Assembly: GCF_032854445.1 (NCBI RefSeq)
Contig: NW_027018293.1
Location: 1-45,728, forward strand
Direction of reading: 5' to 3'
Origin: Liolophura sinensis
Lineage: Eukaryota; Mollusca; Polyplacophora; Chitonida; Chitonidae
DNA: 45,728 bases
Shown here piece after piece: positions 1 to 9,326 of this stretch; within the stretch, counting starts at the first letter, position 1; each line of letters opens with the position of its first letter. Below the pieces are notes generated by a model. That model searched no databases and was not told the DNA's origin. It saw only the letters and a list, made by a program, of their open reading frames with translations. The position numbers were made by a program, and so were the translations under genes.

Positions 1-1116
1 AAGTTATGTGCCCTTCGGTAGCCCAGAAGACGTCAAATCTTTGGGCCAAGCCCATTTAACTCACCCAGCAATTGTCTTACTTCTAAGTCCAAGAAAATCT
101 CAATGTCTTTATCTACGTGTAGAAAAACCACACCATTTGTACATAAAAAACACAAGGTACTTGATACAGTCTGCTGTAAAAAGTACAACTAAACACTGAC
201 CCACATTTATAAGGTGCCAAAAGATGCGGAATTGAGCCAGGCATCGGCAGCTGTTAAAAAATTGCAAATATCCCTGGTTTCCATGGAGTAAGAGCCGTTG
301 CTGGGCACGTGATTATGACATAAATGATCATTCAATTGTCACTACAGCCAAAAGTATTGGTCGGAGAGCAACGCGGTTTGCACCATTCGATTTCTCGTCA
401 CAAAATACGTCGGATTAGCCTCTTACCAGCAGCACTGGAACAGTTTTCGCACTTTTGCATTTTTGCCTGGTCTTTTTGTTAATTGAAATCGGCTACACTG
501 TACTCTGTACAATCGCGACTGGTCATTACTATATTCAACTTTTGACTATAAGTTATGTGCCCTTCGGTAGCCCAGAAGACCTGAAATCTTTGGGCCAAGC
601 CCATTTAACTCACCCAGCAATTGTCTTACTTCTAAGTCCAAGACAATCTCAATGTCTTTATCTACGTGTAGAAAAACCACACCATTTGTACGTGATAAAC
701 ACAAGGTACTTGATACAGTCTGCTGTAAAAAGTACAACTGACCACAGACCAACATGAATAAGGTGCCAAAAGATGCGGAATTGAGCCAGGCATCGGCAGC
801 TGTTGAAAACTTGCAAATTTCCCTGGTTTCCATGGAGTAAGAGCCGTTGCTGGGCACGTGATTATGACATAAATAATCATTCAATTGTCGCTACAGCCAA
901 AAGTATTGGTCGGAGAGCAACGCGGATTGCACCATTCGATTTCTCGTCACAAAATACGTCGGATTAGCCTCTTACCAGCAGCACTGGAACAGTTTTTCCA
1001 CTTTTGCACTTTTGCCTGGTCTTTTTGTTAATTGAAATCGGCTACACTGTACTCTGTACAATCGCGACTGGTCATTACTATATTCAACTTTTGACTATAA
1101 GTTATGTGCCCTTCGG

Positions 1117-1152
1117 TAGCCCAGAAGACCTGAAATCTTTGGGCTAAGCCCA
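1117..1152. other. Compound dyad: two mutually exclusive stems
   Basis: TAGCCCA (1117-1123) is complementary to TGGGCTA (1140-1146), which overlaps TGGGCTAAGCCCA (1140-1152). The second can form a 5-bp stem (TGGGC/GCCCA) with a TAA loop. Only one of the two structures can exist at a time. The element recurs at the same place in nearly every monomer. No function is known, and it is described in monomer 3 as the example. Confidence 0.7.
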
Positions 1153-1188
1153 TTTAACTCACCCAGCAATTGCCTTACTTCTAAGTGC

Positions 1189-1207
1189 AAGACAATCTCA
1201 ATGTCTT
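1189..1207. other. Inverted repeat AAGACA / TGTCTT with 7-nt spacer
   Basis: Six-base arms at 1189-1194 and 1202-1207 enclose ATCTCAA. The element is conserved in most monomers. It is broken in monomers 1, 15 and 74, which read AAGAAA, and altered in 59 and 62 (AAGACAGTC changes the spacer only). It is followed immediately by a second small dyad, CTACGTGTAG (1211-1220). Confidence 0.6.
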
Positions 1208-1403
1208 TATCTACGTGTAGAAAAACCACACCATTTGTACGTGAGAAACACAAGGTACTTGATACAGTCTGCTGTAAAAAGTACAACTGAACACTGACCC
1301 ACATTTATAAGGTGCCAAAAGATGCGGAATTGGGCCAGGCATCGGCAGCTGTTAAAAAATTGCAAATATCCCTGGTTTCCATGGAGTAAGAGCCGTTGCT
1401 ACG

Positions 1404-1436
1404 CACGTGATTATGACATAAATGATCATTCAATTG
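1404..1436. other. CACGTG core followed by palindromes AATGATCATT and CAATTG
   Basis: CACGTG (1404-1409) is the canonical E-box/G-box palindrome. On the minus strand it reads ATCACGTG, which fits the RTCACRTG pattern of the budding-yeast CDEI element. AATGATCATT (1421-1430) abuts CAATTG (1431-1436). The CACGTG core is kept in nearly all monomers; monomer 37 has CACGTA at 20062. The 10-bp palindrome is kept in many but replaced by ATATTCATT, ATGCTCATT or ATAATCAT in particular HOR types. Protein binding is not shown. Confidence 0.5.
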
Positions 1437-1541
1437 TCACTACAGCCAAAAGTATTGGTCGGAGAGCAACGCGGTTTGCACCATTCAATTTCTCGTCACA
1501 AAATACGTCGGATTAGCCTCTTACCAGCAGCACTGGAACAG

Positions 1542-1575
1542 TTTTTCCACTTTTGCATTTTTGCCTTGTCTTTTT
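1542..1575. other. Cluster of T-tracts (possible intrinsic curvature)
   Basis: Runs of T at 1542-1546, 1551-1554, 1558-1562 and 1571-1575 lie in 34 bp, averaging about one per 10 bp though unevenly spaced. The cluster recurs in every monomer, and the 541-bp copies lose one tract. Such spacing can bend DNA, but curvature is inferred here. Confidence 0.45.
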
Positions 1576-1596
1576 GTTAATTGAAATCGGCTACAC

Positions 1597-1609
1597 TGTA
1601 CTCTGTACA
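1597..1609. other. Inverted repeat TGTAC-TCT-GTACA
   Basis: Perfect 5-bp arms around a 3-nt spacer, present in nearly all monomers. It is broken in monomer 7 (CTATGTACA at about 3790), in monomers 10, 69 and 83 (TGTAAAATCG) and in monomer 16 (TGTGCAATCG). Its shape resembles a dimeric transcription-factor site, but I do not recognise a specific one. Confidence 0.45.
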
Positions 1610-2196
1610 ATCGCGACTGGTCATTACTATATTCAACTTTTGACTATAAGTTATGTGCCCTTCGGTAGCCCAGAAGACCTGAAATCTTTGGGCCAAGCCC
1701 ATTTAACTCACCCAGCAATTGTCTTACTTCTAAGTCCAAGACAATCTCAATGTCTTTATCTACGTGTAGAAAAACCACACCATTTGTACGTGATAAACAC
1801 AAGGTACTTGATACAGTCTGCTGTAAAAAGTACAACTAAACACTGACCCAGATTTATAAGGTGCCAAAAGATGCGGAATTGGGCCAGGCATCGGCAGCTG
1901 TTAAAAAATTGCAAATATCCCTGGTTTCCATGGAGTAAGAGCCGTTGCTGGGCACGTGATTATGACATCAATGATCATTCAATTGTCGCTACAGCCAAAC
2001 GTGTTGGTCGGAGAGCAACGCGGTTTGCACCATTCGATTTGTCGTCACAAAATACGTCGGATTAGCCTCTTACCAGCAGCACTGGAACAGTTTTTCCACT
2101 TTTGCATTTTTGCCAGGTCTTTTTGTTAATTGAAATCGGCTACACTGTACTCTGTACAATCGCGACTGGTCATTACTATATTCAACTTTTGACTGT

Positions 2197-2737
2197 AAGT
2201 TATGTGCCCTTCGGTAGCCCAGAAGACCTGAAATCTTTGGGCTAAGCCCAATTAACTCACCCAGCAATTGTCTTACTTCTAAGTGCAAGACAATCTCAAT
2301 GTCTTTATCTACGTGTAGAAAAACCACACCATTTGTACGTGATAAACACAAGGTACTTGATACAGTCTGCTGTAAAAAGTACAACTGAACACTGGCCCAC
2401 TTCAGTAAGGTGCCAAAAGATGCGGAATTGAGCCAGGCATCGGCAGCTGTTGAAAAATTGCAAATTTCCCTGGTTTCCATGGAGTAAGAGCCGTTGCTAC
2501 GCACGTGATTATGACATAAATGATCATTCAATTGTCACTACAGCAAAAAGTATTGGTCGGAGAGCAACGCGAATTGCACGATTCAATTTCTCGTCACAAA
2601 ATACGTCGGATTAGCCTCTTACCAGCAGCACTGGAACAGTTTTTTAACTTTTGCCTGGTCTTTTTGTTAATTGAAATCGGCTGCACTGTACTCTGTACAA
2701 TCGCGACTGGTCATTACTATATTCAACTTTTGACTAT
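2197..2737. repeat. 541-bp monomer with an 8-bp slippage deletion (monomer 5)
   Basis: The consensus ACTTTTGCATTTTTGCC is reduced to ACTTTTGCC near 2647-2656. The lost 8 bp lie between two copies of TTTTGC spaced 8 bp apart, so replication slippage or short-homology deletion explains it. Adjacent bases are TTTTTTAAC where most copies read TTTTTCCAC. Confidence 0.9.
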
Positions 2738-3286
2738 AAGTTATGTGCCCTTCGGTAGCCCAGAAGACCTGAAATCTTTGGGCCAAGCCCATTTAACTCA
2801 CCCAGCATCTGTCTTACTTCTAAGTCCAAGACAATCTCAATGTCTTTATCTACGTGTAGAAAAACCACACCATTTGTACGTGAAAAACAAAAGGTACTTG
2901 ATACAGTCTGCTGTAAAAAGTACAACTGAACACTGACTCACGTCAGTAAGGTGCCAAAAGATGCGGAATTGAGCCAGGCATCGGCAGCTGTTGAAAAATT
3001 GCAAATTTCCCTGGTTTCCATGGAGTAAGAGCCGTTGCTGGGCACGTGATTATGACATAAATGATCATTCAGTTGTCGCTACAGCCAAACGTATTGGTCG
3101 GAGAGCAACGCGGATTGCACCATTCGATTTCTCGTCACAAAATACGTCGGATTACCCTCTTATCAGCAGCACTGGAACAGTTTTTCCACTTTTGCATTTT
3201 TGCCTGGTCTTTTTGTTAATTGAAATCGGCTACACTGTACTCTGTACAATCGCGACTGGTCATTACTATATTCAACTTTTGACTAT

Positions 3287-6200
3287 AAGTTATGTGCCCT
3301 TCGGTAGCCCAGAAGACCTGAAATCTTTGGGCTAAGCCCATTTAACTCACCCAGCAATTGTCTTACTTCTAAGTCCAAGACAATCTCAATGTCTTTATCT
3401 ACGTGTAGAAAAACCACACCATTTGTACATAAAAAACACAAGGTACTTGATACAGTCTGCTGTAAAAAGAACAACTAAACACTGACCCACAATTATAAGG
3501 TGCCAAAAGATGAGGAATTGGGCCAGGCATCGGCAGCTGTTGAAAAATTGCAAATATCCCTGGTTTCCATGGAGTAAGAGCCGTTGCTGTGCACGTGATT
3601 ATGACATCAATATTCATTGATTTGTCGCTACAGCCAAAAGTATTGGTTGGCGAGCAACGCGGTTTGCACCATTCGATTTCTCGTCACAAAATACGTCGGA
3701 TTAGCCTCTTATCACCAGCACTGGAACAGTTTTTCCACTTTTGCATTTTTGCCTGGTCTTTTTGTTAATTGAAATCGGCTACACTGTACTATGTACAATC
3801 GCGACTGGTCATTACTATATTCAACTTTTGACTATAAGTTATGTGCCCTTCGGTAGCCCAGAAGACTTGAAATCTTTGGGCTAAGCCCATTTAACTCACC
3901 CAGCAATTGTCTTACTTCTAAGTCCAAGACAATCTCAATGTCTTTATCTACGTGTAGAAAAACCACACCATTTGTACGTGAGAAACACAAGGTACTTGAT
4001 ACAGTCTGCTGTAAAAAGTACAACTGACCACAGACCCACATGAATAAGGTGCCAAAAGATGCGGAATTGAGCCAGGCATCGGCAGCTGTTGAAAAATTGC
4101 AAATTTCCCTGGTTTCCATGGAGTAAGAGCCGTTGCTGGGCACGTGATTATGCCATAAATGCTCATTCAGTTGTCGCTACAGCCAAACGTATTGGTCGGA
4201 GAGCAACGCGGATTGCACCATTCGATTTCTCGTCACAAAATACGTCGGATTAGCCTCTTACCAGCAGCACTGGAACAGTTTTTCCACTTTTGCATTTTTG
4301 CCTGGTCTTTTTGTTAATTGAAATCGGCTACACTGTACTCTGTACAATCGCGACTGGTCATTACTATATTCAACTTTTGACTATAAGTTATGTGCCCTTC
4401 GGTAGCCCAGAAGACGTCAAATCTTTGGGCTAAGCCCATTTAACTCACCCAGCAATTGTCTTACGTCTAAGTCCAAGACAATCTCAATGTCTTTATCTAC
4501 GTGTAGAAAAACCACACCATTTGTACATAAAAAACACAAGGTACTTGATACAGTCTGCTGTAAAAAGTACAACTAAACACTGACCCACAATTATAAGGTG
4601 CCAAAAGATGAGGAATTGGGCCAGGCATCGGCAGCTGTTGAAAAATTGCAAATATCCCTGGTTTCCATGGAGTAAGAGCCGTTGCTGGGCACGTGATTAT
4701 GACATAAATGATCATTCAGTTGTCGCTACAGCCAAACGTATTGGTCGGAGAGCAACTCGGATTGCACCATTCGATTTCTCGTCACAAAATACGTCGGATT
4801 AGCCTCTTATCAGCAGCACTGGAACAGTTTTTCCACTTTTGCATTTTTGCCTGGTCTTTTTGTTAATTGAAATCGGCTACACTGTACTCTGTACAATCGC
4901 GACTGGTCATTACTATATTCAACTTTTGACTATAAGTTATGTGCCCTTCGGTAGCCCAGAAGACCTGAAATCTTTGGGCTAAGCCCATTTAACTCACCCA
5001 GCAATTGTCTTACTTCTAAGTCCAAGACAATCTCAATGTCTTTATCTACGTGTAGAAAAACCACACCATTTGTACGTGAGAAACACAAGGTACTTGATAC
5101 AGTCTGCTGTAAAAAGTACAACTAAACACTGACCCACAATTATAAGGTGCCAAAAGATGAGGAATTGGGCCAGGCATCGGCAGCTGTTGAAAAATTGCAA
5201 ATATCCCTGGTTTCCATGGAGTAAGAGCCGTTGCTGTGCACGTGATTATGACATCAATATTCATTGATTTGTCGCTACAGCCAAAAGTATTGGTCGGAGA
5301 GCAACGCGGTTTGCACCATTCGATTTCTCGTCACAAAATACGTTGGATTAGCTTCTTACGAGCAGCACTGGAACAGTTTTTCTACTTTTGCATTTTTGCC
5401 TGGTCTTTTTGTTAATTGAAATCGGCTACACTGTACTCTGTAAAATCGCGACTGGTCATTACTATATTCAACTTTTGACTATAAGTTATGTGCCCTTCGG
5501 TAGCTCAGAAGACCTGAAATCTTTGGGCTAAGCCCATTTAACTCACCCAGCAATTGCCTTACTTCTAAGTGCAAGACAATCTCAATGTCTTTATCTACGT
5601 GTAGAAAAACCACACCATTTGTACATGAAAAACACAAGGTACTTGATACAGTCTGCTGTAAAAAGTACAACTGACCACAGACCCACATGAATAAGGTGCC
5701 AAAAGATGCGGAATTGAGCCAGGCATCGGCAGCTGTTGAAAAATTGCAAATTTCCCTGGTTTCCAAGGAGTAAGAGCCGTTGCTGGGCACGTGATTATGA
5801 CATAAATGCTCATTCAGTTGTCGCTACAGCCAAACGTATTGGTCGGAGAGCAACGCGGATTGCACCATTCGATTTCTCGTCACAAAATACGTCGGATTAG
5901 CCTCTTATCAGCAGCACTGGAACAGTTTTTTCCAATTTTGCATTTTTGCCTGGTCTTTTTGTTAATTGAAATCGGCTACACTGTACTCTGTACAATCGCG
6001 ACTGGTCATTACTATATTCAACTTTTGACTATAAGTTATGTGCCCTTCGGTAGCCCAGAAGACCTGAAATCTTTGGGCTAAGCCCATTTAACTCACCCAG
6101 CAATTGTCTTACTTCTAAGTCCAAGACAATCTCAATGTCTTTATCTACGTGTAGAAAAACCACACCATTTGTACATAAAAAACACAAGGTACTTGATACA

Positions 6201-7679
6201 GTCTGCTGTAAAAAGTACAACTAAACACTGACCCACAATTATAAGGTGCCAAAAGATGAGGAATTGGGCCAGGCATCGGCAGCTGTTGAAAAATTGCAAA
6301 TATCCCTGGTTTCCACGGAGTAAGAGCCGTTGCTGGGCACGTGATTATGACATAAATGATCATTCAGTTGTCGCTACAGCCAAACGTATTGGTCGGAGAG
6401 CAACTCGGATTGCACCATTCGATTTCTCGTCACAAAATACGTCGGATTAGCCTCTTATCAGCAGCACTGCAACAGTTTTTCCACTTTTGCATTTTTGCCT
6501 GGTCTTTTTGTTAATTGAAATCGGCTACACTGTACTCTGTACAATCGCGACTGGTCATTACTATATTCAACTTTTGACTATAAGTTATGTGCCCTTCGGT
6601 AGCCCAGAAGACCTGAAATCTTTGGGCTAAGCCCATTTAACTCACCCAGCAATTGTCTTACTTCTAAGTCCAAGACAATCTTAATGTCTTTATCTACGTG
6701 TAGAAAAACCACACCATTTGTACGTAAAAAACACAAGGTGCTTGATACAGTCTGCTGTAAAAAGTACAACTAAACACTGACCCACAATTATAAGGTGCCA
6801 AAAGATGAGGAATTGGGCCAGGTATCGGCAGCTGTTGAAAAATTGCAAATATCCCTGGTTTCCATGGAGTAAGAGCCGTTGCTGTGCACGTGATTATGAC
6901 ATCAATATTCATTAATTTGTCGCTACAGCCAAAAGTATTGGTCGGAGAGCAACGCGGTTTGCACCATTCGATTTCTCGTCACAAAATACGTCGGATTAGC
7001 CTCTTACCAGCAGCACTGGAACAGTTTTTCCACTTTTGCATTTTTACCTGGTCTTTTTGTTAATTGAAATCGGCTACACTGTACTCTGTACAATCGCGAC
7101 TGGTCATTACTATATTCAACTTTTGACTATAAGTTATGTGCCCTTCGGTAGCTCAGAAGACCTGAAATCTTTGGGCTAAGCCCATTTAACTCACCCAGCA
7201 ATTGCCTTACTTCTAAGTGCAAGACAATCTCAATGTCTTTATCTACGTGTAGAAAAACCACACCATTTGTACATGAAAAACACAAGGTACTTGATACAGT
7301 CTGCTGTAAAAAGTACAACTGACCACAGACCCACATGAATAAGGTGCCAAAAGATGCGGAATTGAGCCAGGCATCGGCAGCTGTTGAAAAATTGCAAATT
7401 TCCCTGGTTTCCAAGGAGTAAGAGCCGTTGCTGTGCACGTGATTATGACATAAATGATCATTCAATTGTCGCTACAGCCAAAAGTATTGGTCGGAGAGCA
7501 ACGCGGATTGCACCATTCGATTTCTCGTCACAAAATACGTCGGATTAGCCTCTTACCAGCAGCACTGGAACAGTTTTTCCACTTTTGCATTTTTGCCTGG
7601 TCTTTTTGTTAATTGAAATCGGCTACACTGTACTCTGTACAATCGCGACTGGTCATTACTATATTCAACTTTTGACTAT
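3287..7679. repeat. Three-monomer higher-order repeat (period about 1647 bp)
   Basis: Monomers 7-14 fall into three alternating types with a period of 1647-1648 bp. Type X (3287, 4934, 6582) has TGTGCACGTG and CAATATTCATT in place of the usual palindrome, with GATGAGGAATTGGG upstream. Type Y (3836, 5483, 7131) has ACCACAGACCCACATGAATA; in the first two copies the palindrome is altered to AAATGCTCATT. Type Z (4385, 6033) has GATGAGG together with the diagnostic GCAACTCGG in place of GCAACGCGG. Two complete trimers (3287-4933 and 4934-6581) are followed by X and Y of a third. Local expansion by unequal exchange in register of three monomers is the simplest explanation. Confidence 0.85.
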
Positions 7680-8530
7680 AAGTTATGTGCCCTTCGGTAG
7701 CCCAGAAGACGTCAAATCTTTGGGCCAAGCCCATTTAACTCACCCAGCAATTGTCTTACTTCTAAGTCCAAGAAAATCTCAATGTCTTTATCTACGTGTA
7801 GAAAAACCACACCATTTGTACATAAAAAACACAAGGTACTTGATACAGTCTGCTGTAAAAAGTACAACTAAACACTGACCCACATTTATAAGGTGCCAAA
7901 AGATGCGGAATTGAGCCAGGCATCGGCAGCTGTTGAAAACTTGCAAATTTCCCTGGTTTCCATGGAGTAAGAGCCGTTGCTGGGCACGTGATTATGACAT
8001 AAATAATCATTCAATTGTCGCTACAGCCAAAAGTATTGGTCGGAGAGCAACGCGGATTGCACCATTCGATTTCTCGTCACAAAATACGTCGGATTAGCCT
8101 CTTACCAGCAGCACTGGAACAGTTTTTCCACTTTTGCACTTTTGCCTGGTCTTTTTGTTAATTGAAATCGGCTACACTGTACTCTGTACAATCGCGACTG
8201 GTCATTACTATATTCAACTTTTGACTATAAGTTATGTGCCCTTCGGTAGCCCAGAAGACCTGAAATCTTTGGGCTAAGCCCATTTAACTCACCCAGCAAT
8301 TGCCTTACTTCTAAGTGCAAGACAATCTCAATGTCTTTATCTACGTGTAGAAAAACCACACCATTTGTACGTGAGAAACACAAGGTACTTGATACAGTCT
8401 GCTGTAAAAAGTACAACTGAACACTGACCCACATTTATAAGGTGCCAAAAGATGCGGAATTGGGCCAGGCATCGGCAGCTGTTAAAAAATTGCAAATATC
8501 CCTGGTTTCCATGGAGTAAGAGCCGTTGCT
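7680..8530. repeat. Chimeric monomer 15 plus the start of monomer 16: product of a one-monomer deletion
   Basis: Up to about 7888 this copy matches monomer 1, including the AAGAAAATCT marker and the CACATTTATAAGG spacer. From 7935 it matches monomer 2 (TGTTGAAAACTTGC, AAATAATCATT, TTTTGCACTTTTGCC), and it continues as monomer 3 at an offset of 7130 until 8531, where monomer 16 diverges (GGGCAC against ACGCAC). The switch lies within 7888-7935, a stretch identical in both parents. It therefore joins the left of one monomer to the right of the next, with loss of exactly 549 bp and phase preserved. Confidence 0.85.
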
Positions 8531-9326
8531 GGGCACGTGATTATGGCATCAATGATCATTCAATTGTCCCTACAGCCAAAAGTATTGGTCGGAGAGCAAC
8601 GCGGTTTGCACCATTCGATTTCTCGTCACAAAATACGTCGGATTAGCCTCTTACCAGCAGCACTGGAACAGTTTTTCCACTTTTGCATTTTTGCCTGGTC
8701 TTTTTGTTAATTGAAATCGGCTACACTGTACTCTGTGCAATCGCGACTGGTCATTACTATATTCAACTTTTGACTATAAGTTATGTGCCCTTCGGTAGCC
8801 CAGAAGACGTCAAATCTTTGGGCTAAGCCCATTTAACTCACCCAGCAATTGTCTTACTTCTTAGTCCAAGACAATCTCAATGTCTTTATCTACGTGTAGA
8901 AAAACCACACCATTTGTACATAAAAAACACAAGGTACTTGATACAGTCTGCTGTAAAAAGTACAACTAAACACTGACCAACATTTATAAGGTGCCAAAAG
9001 ATGCGGAATTGAGCCAGGCATCGGCAGCTGTTGAAAAATTGCAAATTTCCCTGGTTTCCATGGAGTAAGAGCCGTTGCTGGGCACGTGATTATGACATAA
9101 ATGATCATTCAATTTTCACTACAGCCAAAAGTATTGGTCGGAGAGCAACGCGGTTTGCACCATTCGATTTCTCGTCACAAAATACGTCGGATTAGCCTCT
9201 TACCAGCAGCACTGGAACAGTTTTCGCACTTTTGCATTTTTGCCTGGTCTTTTTGTTAATTGAAATCGGCTACACTGTACTCTGTACAATCGCGACTGGT
9301 CATTACTATATTCAACTTTTGACTAT
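8531..9326. repeat. Satellite monomers 16 (right part) and 17, not assigned to a local HOR
   Basis: The sequence is ordinary monomer without indels. Markers are GATTATGGCATCAATG with GTCCCTACAG (8541-8575), a private CTGTGCAATCG at about 8733, and TTTTCGCAC near 9232. No other copy in the window shares this whole combination. No gene or non-satellite insertion is visible. Confidence 0.8.

Larger units (their letters stand above)
1099..1647. repeat. Representative monomer (copy 3) and its internal anatomy
   Basis: This 549-bp copy shows the consensus layout. Monomer positions are counted from its first base. Positions 19-54 hold a compound dyad. Positions 91-109 hold an inverted repeat, AAGACA and TGTCTT around 7 nt. 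Positions 113-122 are CTACGTGTAG. Positions about 188-215 are the most variable block between copies. Positions 248-253 are CAGCTG and 281-286 are CCATGG. Positions 306-311 are CACGTG, followed by the palindromes AATGATCATT (323-332) and CAATTG (333-338). Positions 444-477 are rich in T-tracts. Positions 499-511 are TGTACTCTGTACA. The monomer has no poly-A tail, terminal inverted repeat, target-site duplication or recognisable RNA gene. The phase is arbitrary, set by the window edge. Confidence 0.9.
1..5668. repeat. Left copy of a 5668-bp direct repeat shared by both window ends (monomers 1-11)
   Basis: This segment corresponds base for base, at an offset of exactly 40,060, to 40061-45728, which ends at the last base of the window. 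I found no substitution or indel in the stretches compared. The two share rare markers: AAGAAAATCT at 91, the TTCGCAC variant at 446, the 8-bp deletion near 2646, ATGCCATAAATGC at 4150, and the TAGCTCAG variant at 5501. The neighbouring copy at 34030-40060 differs from 1648-7679 at several sites, so perfect identity is not the rule here. It could mark a circular contig, an assembly overlap or a very recent duplication. Confidence 0.88.
1376..7934. repeat. Copy A of a roughly 6.56-kb segmental duplication inside the array
   Basis: This aligns with 33758-40315 at an offset of 32,382, which becomes 32,381 after a 1-bp indel near 5930. The left limit is where monomers 3 and 62 stop sharing substitutions. 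The right limit is where monomer 15 switches type. Differences I could see from copy B are: 2645-2646 TA against CC, 3603 G against A, 3803 G against A, 5057 A against C, 5160 A against C, one T in the run near 5930, and one A/C difference near 7572. Divergence is therefore very low compared with that between arbitrary monomers. Confidence 0.85.

Noticed and set aside
1-549. The window start as a biological monomer boundary
   Set aside because: The array is continuous, so the chosen phase is set only by where the window begins.
1110-1130. CENP-B box around TTCGGTAGCCCAG
   Set aside because: The canonical pattern TTCGNNNNANNCGGG is not met: the required A and CGGG are missing on both strands.
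1542-1575. RNA polymerase III terminators or a bacterial rho-independent terminator in the T-runs
   Set aside because: The T-runs have no GC-rich stem just upstream and no associated polymerase III promoter; they are part of a T-rich segment of the repeat.
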